A stretch of DNA of 38,679 nucleotides from positions 1 to 38,679 of the IMG/VR virus record IMGVR_UViG_3300042896_000896. One strand, written 5' to 3'. The notes beneath the pieces were generated by a model that had not been told where the DNA came from, ran no database searches, and saw only the letters and a program-made list of their open reading frames with translations. This stretch comes from a virus. How positions within the stretch are numbered: the first letter of the stretch is position 1; the number at the start of each line of letters is the position of its first letter. Positions 23,580 through 30,283 of the stretch are shown here, piece after piece. The position numbers and the translations under genes were made by a program.

Positions 23580-24365
23580 TTATGGTTGGGATTTAAGTTT
23601 TTTTATAACAGCAATTTCTTTTTTAGGAATGGGAAATTGTGAAAGTGTTCCATCTGGTTTATAGGATCCAATTACTATAGTTGATGGATTAATTTTTACA
23701 ATTTCTCCTATCCTTTCTATTTGAACTACATCCCCACTATAGCCTCTTTTAATTTCATATTTAACTTTATCTCCAACTTTAAGATTTGCAAATTTTTGTA
23801 AATAAGCGTCTTCGGGTTCCCATGACATTGTTTGGGATCCAGAACCTGCTCCACCTCCACTTAATTTAAAAGCTTCTTTAATTTCTTCTTTTTTTTCAGC
23901 TTTTTTTTCAGCTTTTTTTCCTTTTTCAAATTCATATTTTTCATCATCTCCCACATATTTTTCTTCTTGATCTTCGTCTTTTTTAGGAGCTTTTTTATCT
24001 TTTTTTTTAGGAGCTTTAGGAGCTTTTTCAATAAGACCCATCAATTCTTTAATTTTTTCAGTTTCAGATTTAATTTTACCTTCAACTTCAGTAATTTGAC
24101 CACCTAACATTTCAGATAATTTAGCAGAAGCCATTTTAATTTTTTCTAATTCATTAACATATTTTTGCATATGAGCATATTCAGCAACAACTGGGGCTAA
24201 ATTATTTTCATTCATTGTAAGTTGACTTACAGATTCTTGCATTTGTTTTAGACTAGCTAATTCTTTTTTAAGGTGTACTAATTTACCACCACTCTTAGGT
24301 AATCCTGATTCTTTAGCTTCTGCTATTACTTGAGAGATTACTGATTTTATTTCGCTTAATTTCAT
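23580..24365 (-). CDS. Tagged coiled-coil protein with C-terminal SH3-like domain
   Basis: 261 residues. Leader MKLSEIKSVISQVIAE|A ends in I-A-E|A, very like the T4 internal-protein cleavage FIAE|A. Residues 25-115 form a coiled coil, 115-165 a Lys/Glu/Pro-rich linker, and a Gly/Ser spacer precedes a C-terminal beta-rich domain (LKVGDKVKYEIKRGYSGDVV, then IGEIVKINPSTIVIGSY) typical of SH3-like barrels. A second LTMNENN block is present in the coiled coil. The function is not recognised. An internal DNA-condensing or structural head protein would fit the composition. Confidence 0.6.
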   Translation of the reverse strand: MKLSEIKSVISQVIAEAKESGLPKSGGKLVHLKKELASLKQMQESVSQLTMNENNLAPVVAEYAHMQKYVNELEKIKMASAKLSEMLGGQITEVEGKIKSETEKIKELMGLIEKAPKAPKKKDKKAPKKDEDQEEKYVGDDEKYEFEKGKKAEKKAEKKEEIKEAFKLSGGGAGSGSQTMSWEPEDAYLQKFANLKVGDKVKYEIKRGYSGDVVQIERIGEIVKINPSTIVIGSYKPDGTLSQFPIPKKEIAVIKKLKSQP

Positions 24366-24383
24366 TTTTATTGGGTTTATTTT

Positions 24384-24563
24384 TTATAATAATTTTTTAT
24401 ATTTGTTAATTACTTTAAGTTTAGTAATAGGGTCTTTAGCATTATTAAATTCTCTTTCTAAACCAACTATTGATTTTGATTTTTGTTCTAATTTATTTTT
24501 TAATTCATTAAATAATTTATCAAAATCTAAATTCTCATTTATTAAATCTATTAATTTTATCAT
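24384..24563 (-). CDS. Tiny tagged protein (59 aa)
   Basis: 59 residues, read directly from the sequence: leader MIKLIDLINE|N, then a Lys/Glu/Leu/Asn-rich helix (DKLFNELKNKLEQKSKSIVG) ending INKYKKLL. The ATG at 24563 overlaps the TGA of the preceding small basic gene (ATGA), and the stop is at 24384. With 10 of 59 residues matching the shared leader, it is among the clearest cases: almost nothing but leader plus one helical hairpin. It may be an internal head peptide like those T4 packs. Confidence 0.65.
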   Translation of the reverse strand: MIKLIDLINENLDFDKLFNELKNKLEQKSKSIVGLEREFNNAKDPITKLKVINKYKKLL

Positions 24564-24700
24564 CCTTGTCCTCTACTTAATTTAATATAATTTCTTGATT
24601 GTTTTAAAGATGATGCTTTAGTTTTAGCATGTACGCCTTTTCTACGTACTTTTGAGCGTCTTTTAAACGTTTTAACGGTTTGAGTTTTTGCCTTTGCCAT
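24560..24700 (-). CDS. Small basic protein (46 aa), KTFKRR...KGVHAKTK type
   Basis: 46 residues from the ATG at 24700: MAKAKTQTVKTFKRRSKVRR, then KGVHAKTKASSLKQSRNYIK and a LSRGQG end. About a third of residues are Lys or Arg with almost no acids, as in nucleic-acid-binding or DNA-condensing proteins. I recall close matches (KGVHAKTK...SKNYKK...RGQGR) from marine T4-like phages. It has no leader of the tag type. It is translationally coupled to the tiny tagged gene. A packaged histone-like or ribosomal-protein-like role are both possible. Confidence 0.7.
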   Translation of the reverse strand: MAKAKTQTVKTFKRRSKVRRKGVHAKTKASSLKQSRNYIKLSRGQG

Positions 24701-24741
24701 TTTTATCGGTAATAACTTTTTAGTTTAAATTAATTGTTATA

Positions 24742-24750
24742 TATAAATAT
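24742..24750 (-). promoter_or_regulatory. Candidate late-promoter motif ATATTTATA
   Basis: Coding-strand ATATTTATA, 41 bases before the ATG of the small basic gene and 18 bases past the stop of the 293-residue gene. Confidence 0.5.
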
Positions 24751-24767
24751 TAACAAATTTTATATTA

Positions 24768-25649
24768 TTACCATTTGCGGCAACTCCAATATCTTGCTTT
24801 AGTACGTGGTCCAGGATTATCGCAATTATGTCTAGCTCTAAATGCTTTACGTCGTACAGGATTATTTTTCTTTATATTCATCCCTTTAGCACCAAAATTG
24901 ACTTTAACAACTTTACCTGTTTTAGGGTTTTTAACATATACTTTAAATTTCTTACTATCACCCTGCATTGGTTTACCTAATGGTACAGTACGACCTTGAT
25001 ATTTAGCTTCAAGTAAACAGTTACAATCAACTTCAGATAATTGTTGTTGATATTCTCTCATAAACTCAATAAATTCTTTTATGTCTTGTTCATTTTCAAC
25101 ATCATATTCATCTAAATCATTATTGTATTTATAACTATTATCAAAATTACATTTATGACATAGATATGGATCTTCTCCTCCATCAGATAATTTCCATCTC
25201 CATCCACATTTTTCACATTCAATATTTAAGTCTTGTATTTCTTTAAGACTAACTTTTGCTTTTTTAGTATTAGGAACAAACTGTTTATCTGATGCTGCTT
25301 TTTTCTTTGATGTAGCAGCGCGTTCTGCTTTAGTTAAACTATTTGCTTTAGCACGAGGTAAACAACGAGTTGTTTTATTACCTTTTTTCATTGTACCACA
25401 AGGACCAGTTATGTTACCTGCTGTATCTATTCTTACCCAATCTTCTTTTTGAAACCAATCACGCAATGATTCATGCATGTCTAAATCATCTTCTTCCATT
25501 AACCCCTTACATACTTTTACAGCACGACCTGAAAGATAAGCGGATGGTTTTTCACCAGCAGCTTTACGGCGGTTATAGTAAGCTTTACCCTTAGGGCATA
25601 GTTTTTTTTCAGTTAGTATTTCGTTTAATATGTCTGTTAATTTAGTCAT
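24768..25649 (-). CDS. Tagged multidomain basic protein with zinc ribbon (DUF5872-like)
   Basis: 293 residues. Leader MTKLTDILNE|I with Glu 10 and a second site ILTE|K at 11-15. Then LCPKGKAYYNRRKAAGEKPS and AYLSGRAVKVCKG (17-49), and ESLRDWFQKEDWVRIDTAGN with PCGTMKKGNKTTRCLP (60-100), which I associate with DUF5872-type phage proteins. A zinc ribbon has Cys 145, Cys 148, Cys 164 and Cys 167. After an acidic spacer and LLE|A at 212-215, the C-terminal part (KFKVYVKNPKTGKVVKVNFG, then FRARHNCDNPGPRTKARYW) is a separate module often found alone in marine phages. The Lys/Arg-rich composition suggests nucleic-acid binding; the exact job is unknown. Confidence 0.65.
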   Translation of the reverse strand: MTKLTDILNEILTEKKLCPKGKAYYNRRKAAGEKPSAYLSGRAVKVCKGLMEEDDLDMHESLRDWFQKEDWVRIDTAGNITGPCGTMKKGNKTTRCLPRAKANSLTKAERAATSKKKAASDKQFVPNTKKAKVSLKEIQDLNIECEKCGWRWKLSDGGEDPYLCHKCNFDNSYKYNNDLDEYDVENEQDIKEFIEFMREYQQQLSEVDCNCLLEAKYQGRTVPLGKPMQGDSKKFKVYVKNPKTGKVVKVNFGAKGMNIKKNNPVRRKAFRARHNCDNPGPRTKARYWSCRKW

Positions 25650-26265
25650 TTTTAATTTCTTTCATATCATAATAAAATGAATCTCCATCTTCAGTTATCC
25701 ATCTATCTGATTGATTTTCAACTGATGGTAATTCAGTATCTACTTTAAATTGTTTTAAATCTTTTGGAAGTGATTTAGTTACCCAATTTGAATCTTTCCA
25801 AAATATTCTATTGTTTGGCATACATAATAAATATCCTTCATCTGATTCAAATATATGCCCACATTTGTAATCTGAAGGTTCATCACTATATGGATTATTA
25901 TACCAATCTACTGTAAATAAATATGTACCCCAAACTTTACTACCATCTCTTAAAACAACTTGTGCTCTATGAAATGCTAAAAAATCATATTCTGTTATAG
26001 AAACATTTTCGCTAAAGCAATCCCAAAGTTGTTTAAAATTAAATGGTATATCATTTGTTGGAATTTTTGTATAAATTTCTGATAATGGGACTCTAGAGCG
26101 AACCATTCCATTATCTACCATAACATGAAATGTTAATATAGTTCCAGCACATGATTGAAGTCCAAAAACATATACATCATAAAACTCATCCGAATCTTTA
26201 TGATTTTTAGTAAAATATGATTTGCGAACTAATGCTTTAAAACTTGGAATATTTGCATTTAACAT
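25642..26265 (-). CDS. Conserved hypothetical protein (207 aa)
   Basis: 207 residues (MLNANIPSFKALVRKSYF). The segments FHVMVDNGMVRSRVPLSEIY, LWDCFSENVSITEYDFL and KVWGTYLFTVDWY, followed by CGHIF and MPNNRIFW, are ones I recall from T4-like cyanophages and other marine phages, where the protein is conserved but uncharacterised. It is beta-rich, Trp/Phe/Tyr-rich and lacks the tag. It overlaps the upstream gene by one base and the downstream tagged gene by 8 bases. A virion or regulatory role cannot be decided from sequence. Confidence 0.65.
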   Translation of the reverse strand: MLNANIPSFKALVRKSYFTKNHKDSDEFYDVYVFGLQSCAGTILTFHVMVDNGMVRSRVPLSEIYTKIPTNDIPFNFKQLWDCFSENVSITEYDFLAFHRAQVVLRDGSKVWGTYLFTVDWYNNPYSDEPSDYKCGHIFESDEGYLLCMPNNRIFWKDSNWVTKSLPKDLKQFKVDTELPSVENQSDRWITEDGDSFYYDMKEIKND

Positions 26266-26582
26266 TATTTATCTCTTATTAGTAATTCACCTATTACTTC
26301 TAAACGTCCAACTTCACGTTGAAATTCTATTTGAGTCATATTTAATGATATGCTTTTTAGTGTTTTTTCAAATTCTTTTTTAGCAGCTTCTTTATCAAAT
26401 TTACCTTCAGTAGCTTTTTTATAATATGGAGCCTTAACTTTAAAATGATGCCATGTTAGTAAAGATAATCCACCTTTTTCTTCAGCAGTAGAAGCAATTT
26501 TAGCAGCACCTTTACCACGAATAGTAGCAAAATTTTCAAATGTTTCTTTTACTTCGTTTAATATATCAACTAGTTTAATCAT
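26265..26582 (-). CDS. Small tagged protein (105 aa)
   Basis: 105 residues. Leader MIKLVDILNE|V with Glu 10. The body is Lys-rich and helical: IRGKGAAKIASTAEEKGGLS, LLTWHHFKVKAPYYKKA, then QIEFQREVGRLEVIGELLIR. I recall this core from marine T4-like phages, usually without assigned function. Single-base overlaps tie it to both neighbours (stop and start share a base). It may be an internal head protein processed by gp21. Confidence 0.65.
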   Translation of the reverse strand: MIKLVDILNEVKETFENFATIRGKGAAKIASTAEEKGGLSLLTWHHFKVKAPYYKKATEGKFDKEAAKKEFEKTLKSISLNMTQIEFQREVGRLEVIGELLIRDK

Positions 26583-26848
26583 TATTGTTTTGATAAAAAT
26601 TCTACTTTAACACGTAATTCTGCTACTTCAGATGTTAATTTTAATACTAAACCTCTTAATTCATCTTTTTCTTTACCAGCTGCTTCTAAAAGAGTTTCTA
26701 ATTTTGCAATTCTATCTTTACAATCATGTCTAATAAATTCATCATCACGTTCTCTAAACATTGCTCGTTTTTCGTAGTAACGAAATGCCTGAGAGCCACC
26801 TAAAACCGTTATTGCTGTTATTAAAACAGTCCAGATATTACTTTCCAT
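26582..26848 (-). CDS. Membrane-anchored coiled-coil protein (88 aa)
   Basis: 88 residues. One N-terminal hydrophobic segment (IWTVLITAITVLGG, residues 5-18) followed by SQAFRYYEKRAMFRERDDE and a long coiled coil (about 45-88, ending VAELRVKVEFLSKQ). The topology, a short membrane anchor and coiled coil, is found in small phage proteins of the lysis or tape-measure-helper kind, but no pinholin or spanin signature is clear. It follows a TATTTATA motif 24 bases upstream and starts the run of genes leading to the DUF5872-like gene. Confidence 0.6.
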   Translation of the reverse strand: MESNIWTVLITAITVLGGSQAFRYYEKRAMFRERDDEFIRHDCKDRIAKLETLLEAAGKEKDELRGLVLKLTSEVAELRVKVEFLSKQ

Positions 26849-26872
26849 ATAATTTTTAAGTGTGAATTTGAG

Positions 26873-26881
26873 TATAAATAT
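26873..26881 (-). promoter_or_regulatory. Candidate late-promoter motif ATATTTATA
   Basis: Coding-strand ATATTTATA ends 24 bases before the ATG at 26848 and touches the stop of the upstream 194-residue gene. Confidence 0.5.
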
Positions 26882-27465
26882 TATGAATTACTATGTTCCT
26901 TAAGAGAATTAATATATTCTACTAAGTCATTCATTATTGTTTTCTTATCTATATTACCACCAGACCATTTTTCAATATCTCCTGCCTCAGTAACAAATGA
27001 CTCATTATTATCATTTAAAGCTAATTCTAATAAAAAATCTTCTAATTCTTTAATATAAACATCTAAACCTTTATCTATTATATTACGTTCATATTCTTTA
27101 TATGTTCCTAACATTTTTAGTTTAGTTTCAAATTCGATAACACAATTAAAACACATTTTGTGGATTGAATACATTTTTCTATTCAATTCAAAATTCTTCA
27201 TATGTTTACTACATTTAGGACATATTAAGGGGAGTTGTAATATTTTTTTAATATCATCTAATTTAGAAACAGTCATTTTAATACCGTTTTTTATAGTCCA
27301 TGTTTTACTATTTTCTTCCCATATATCTCCTTCATTTCGTTCTATATATTCTTTAGAATATCCTACTTGAGATTGTGTTTTTGCACTATAATCTTTTGTA
27401 ATTAGATTACGCATCCTTTGAACATCGCGTTGACGAAATTCACGTTGTAACTTTGATTCAGACAT
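26881..27465 (-). CDS. Conserved hypothetical protein with Cys4 zinc-binding motif
   Basis: 194 residues. KLQREFRQRDVQRMRNLITK is an N-terminal helical module that I recall from T4-like marine phages, followed by GYSKEYIERNEGDIWEENSK and a strand TWTIKNGIK. Two Cys pairs, CPKC (about residues 88-91) and CFNC (111-114), probably bind zinc. The C-terminal half is helical and acidic. Function unknown; the zinc module and the conserved basic helix would suit nucleic-acid binding. No tag. Confidence 0.65.
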   Translation of the reverse strand: MSESKLQREFRQRDVQRMRNLITKDYSAKTQSQVGYSKEYIERNEGDIWEENSKTWTIKNGIKMTVSKLDDIKKILQLPLICPKCSKHMKNFELNRKMYSIHKMCFNCVIEFETKLKMLGTYKEYERNIIDKGLDVYIKELEDFLLELALNDNNESFVTEAGDIEKWSGGNIDKKTIMNDLVEYINSLKEHSNS

Positions 27466-27470
27466 AATAA

Positions 27471-27887
27471 TTATTTTATTTCAGTTTTTTCTATTACCTC
27501 GGGATTAAGGAGTTTTGGGAAAAAGTGTTTATATACTCTTCTACGTTTTTCATCAGTACCATCAATAATAATTTTGTCTATTTCTTCTTCATATTGATAA
27601 TAAAAATCATTAATTATTTCAGCTATTGTTTGGAGAATATTTCTAACATCACCTTCTCCAGTCATTTGAAATGTATCTATCTTATTAAATTTACCAGTGT
27701 TTATCCCAAATGCTACTTCAAATTCTCTAGCTTTTTCTTTAGAATTTAATACAACTGTATAATTATTTTTCTTTGATTTAAAATTATATTCAACAGTTAT
27801 TAAACTATTATCTTCGTCATCATATACTATATCATATTCTGAAAAAGGGTATGATGATTCTTTTAGTATACTTATTAATTTAATCAT
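27471..27887 (-). CDS. Small tagged protein with recurrent alpha/beta domain
   Basis: 138 residues. Leader MIKLISILKE|S with Glu 10. Beta strands (SLITVEYNFKSKKNNYTVVL) lead into a helix NILQTIAEIINDFYYQYEEE, then IDKIIIDGTDEKRRRVYKHF. This layout (helix, then a short strand with an (I/L)-(I/Y)-I-(D/S/E)-(G/A) end, then Arg/Lys-Tyr helix) parallels the 174-residue protein at 17478-18002 and residues about 515-560 of the adjacent 799-residue protein. It overlaps the stop of that large gene by ATGA, so the two are translated together. Confidence 0.6.
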   Translation of the reverse strand: MIKLISILKESSYPFSEYDIVYDDEDNSLITVEYNFKSKKNNYTVVLNSKEKAREFEVAFGINTGKFNKIDTFQMTGEGDVRNILQTIAEIINDFYYQYEEEIDKIIIDGTDEKRRRVYKHFFPKLLNPEVIEKTEIK

Positions 27888-30283
27888 AATTCTAGTTTTT
27901 TTAATTGTTCTATTGTATTATTAGTAGATGTATGTAAAATACCTATACCTCCAGCATCTTTCCATTGTTGAATATTATCTTTTCTATCATCAATTAATAT
28001 AGCATTGGGTTCTGCTAATTCTTGTTTTTCAGGTGCTGGTTTAAGTATTAATTCAGTTCCAGGTATATTAGTTCTAACCCAAATTTCTTTTCCTACTCTA
28101 GATGATTTCTCTCTTGATGGTGCTGATAATATAGATGGAGAATAATTTTTAATATATTTCCATAATTGTTTTCCATCGGGCATCCAATCTAAATTTATCC
28201 AAAAATTAGCACCAGCATCTGTAATAGGTTGCCAGAAATCAGCATCACCTTTAACATGGTTTCCTTTAATATCTTTACCTGTTAATCTTTCATAACCATC
28301 TTCAAAATCTACGAGTACCCCATCCATATCGCAGTATATTTTATATTGTTGTTCTTCATTTATATTGTATAGTTCTTTTAAAACTTCTCTTTTTATTTTT
28401 TTTAATATTGATTTATTTCTTTCTATTTTTGATTTTGAATTTAAATCACCATTTTGCCAATAATCTAATGCTTGTTCATATGATTCATTTAAAGTCTTCA
28501 TTCTTTTTTTGATATTATCTTTTGCAACTTCTTCAATAGATCTTAAAACAACTCTAGTTTCATCACTATTATCAATTTTATATTTATCATTTAATATAGT
28601 TTGAAGTTTAGTTATATAATTTTTATATAAAGATGTTTTTCCTTCAGTATTACCTGATATATATAATGCTTTTGGATTATTGTTATTTATAAAATCATTA
28701 ATAATTTTAAAAGAAGTAGCAGTTACTTGTTTCCAAGCTTCTGATGAGGTATTTTTATTATTTGGGGTAAAGTTCCAATTTATTGAGTATTTACCTTCCC
28801 AATTTTCAAATTTAAAGTAATACTTAGCTTCAATATCATCTCCATTCCCGACTATATATTCAGTATTAGATATTTTTTCTATGTTAGGTAGATCTTTTTC
28901 AAATAATTCATTTAGAAAATATTTTTTATATTCGTTTTTTTTTTCTATCATAACACCTTCATATATTCCTTTATTGTCTTTTCCAAATTTACGTAATAAA
29001 ACACCTGCTTGTGCATTTGCTTCATTTTCAATTTCAGATCCAGTTTCACCCGATCCTTGTTTTATTCTATTATCTTCACCTTGTTTATGATGAACTAATT
29101 CATGTGCTAATGTTCTTAATATATCAGCTGTATTTCTATTTTTAATATAAATCCAAATATGATTTGAATTTGGATTAAAATATCCAAATGTACCTTTTTC
29201 TTGAGATTCATTAGTATCGTATGAAAATTTAACTGTAGGTAGTTTTTGGATTCCTAATTCATTAATAGCAAACTTTACAAATTCAGCTATTTGAGATTTT
29301 TTTTGAATTTTATTTTCGTTAATTTGTAAATTTAAAGTTGCTTGTAATACAGTAGGTATTATTTTTAAAGCTTTATATAATGCTAATATAACTTCTCCAC
29401 CTACTAAATAATATTTATCTTGACTATAATTTAATACTAATGGTAAAGGTAATTCTTCTCCATTCTTTATAGCTTCAATATATGGTTTTACTTTTATTCC
29501 TTTATCATGAGCATATCTAATAGCATGTTCTAAATTATTAATACTATATGAATTTGTATTTTGTAATTTAGACCAAACATCATCACCTAATACAACAGGA
29601 GTTCCAGCATTAAAAGCATATTCCATATCAGGAATAGGAAGATTAAAATAAGCAGCTGCTTTTTCTATTTTATCTCTTTGTTTTAGAATATAATCTTGAT
29701 AATCATCTTGTTCAAATTCAAGAGGAGGAGATTCTTGTAATTTTTCAGAAGTAGCAATACTTAAAGCATTTTTAAATTCTTCAACGTCAACATCTTTAGG
29801 AATATATTTTTCAATTTCTTTTGAATTTTTCCAACGTAACGCATTACGTAAATAAGTTGCACTAATACCTTCTTCAGCTGAACCAGCATCATATATAGAG
29901 GCATTATTATATTTTCCTGATGTTTTTATTTGGTTAAATCTATCTGATTCGCCTTTACCAAAAGCAACTATAAATTTTTGATCAGGATTATTTTTTATAA
30001 CATCATATGCCTCACTAACAGGGCTTGTAGCTGCAATTTTAAATGATACATTTGAATCTAAAAATGGAGCATATAGTTGCCATATAGCAAAGCTTTCTTC
30101 TGCACTAACTCCATCTCTTGAATTTGGGGAAATTAAAACAATAACTTCATCAGCTAATGTAGAAAGTTGTTTAACTACATCATAATGACCTTTATGTGGT
30201 GGTTTAAAGGCACCAGGAAATATTGCTATTGTTTTTTGGTTTTCTTCTAATAATAGATTTACTAAATATTCTCCTAAATTCAT
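27884..30283 (-). CDS. Tagged multi-enzyme protein: nucleotidyltransferase, ParB-like, metallopeptidase, HAD phosphatase
   Basis: 799 residues. Leader to LLE|E at 11-14. Domain 1 (17-170): HxGH nucleotidyltransferase, FPGAFKPPHKGH at 22-33 and GISATYLR at 139-146, the family of NMN adenylyltransferase and cytidylyltransferases. Domain 2 (about 215-318): ParB/sulfiredoxin-like, with LPLVLNY and YYLVGGEVILALYKAL. Domain 3 (325-435): zincin peptidase, HELVH at 394-398 with a possible third ligand in ENEANAQ (419-425). Domain 4 (470-575): alpha/beta domain shared with two neighbours. Domain 5 (646-799): HAD phosphatase, DMDGV at 652-656 and ILIDDRKDN at 762-770. Between domains lie (L/I)-x-E motifs at 182-184, 321-323, 457-459, 598-600 and 641-643. 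I infer a polyprotein cut by gp21 in the head. The substrates are unknown. Confidence 0.8.
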   Translation of the reverse strand: MNLGEYLVNLLLEENQKTIAIFPGAFKPPHKGHYDVVKQLSTLADEVIVLISPNSRDGVSAEESFAIWQLYAPFLDSNVSFKIAATSPVSEAYDVIKNNPDQKFIVAFGKGESDRFNQIKTSGKYNNASIYDAGSAEEGISATYLRNALRWKNSKEIEKYIPKDVDVEEFKNALSIATSEKLQESPPLEFEQDDYQDYILKQRDKIEKAAAYFNLPIPDMEYAFNAGTPVVLGDDVWSKLQNTNSYSINNLEHAIRYAHDKGIKVKPYIEAIKNGEELPLPLVLNYSQDKYYLVGGEVILALYKALKIIPTVLQATLNLQINENKIQKKSQIAEFVKFAINELGIQKLPTVKFSYDTNESQEKGTFGYFNPNSNHIWIYIKNRNTADILRTLAHELVHHKQGEDNRIKQGSGETGSEIENEANAQAGVLLRKFGKDNKGIYEGVMIEKKNEYKKYFLNELFEKDLPNIEKISNTEYIVGNGDDIEAKYYFKFENWEGKYSINWNFTPNNKNTSSEAWKQVTATSFKIINDFINNNNPKALYISGNTEGKTSLYKNYITKLQTILNDKYKIDNSDETRVVLRSIEEVAKDNIKKRMKTLNESYEQALDYWQNGDLNSKSKIERNKSILKKIKREVLKELYNINEEQQYKIYCDMDGVLVDFEDGYERLTGKDIKGNHVKGDADFWQPITDAGANFWINLDWMPDGKQLWKYIKNYSPSILSAPSREKSSRVGKEIWVRTNIPGTELILKPAPEKQELAEPNAILIDDRKDNIQQWKDAGGIGILHTSTNNTIEQLKKLEL

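Noticed and set aside
27884-30283. Counting (L/I)-x-E motifs as proof of processing
   Set aside because: About ten are expected by chance in a chain of this size and composition; only positions between domains were used, and only as inference.
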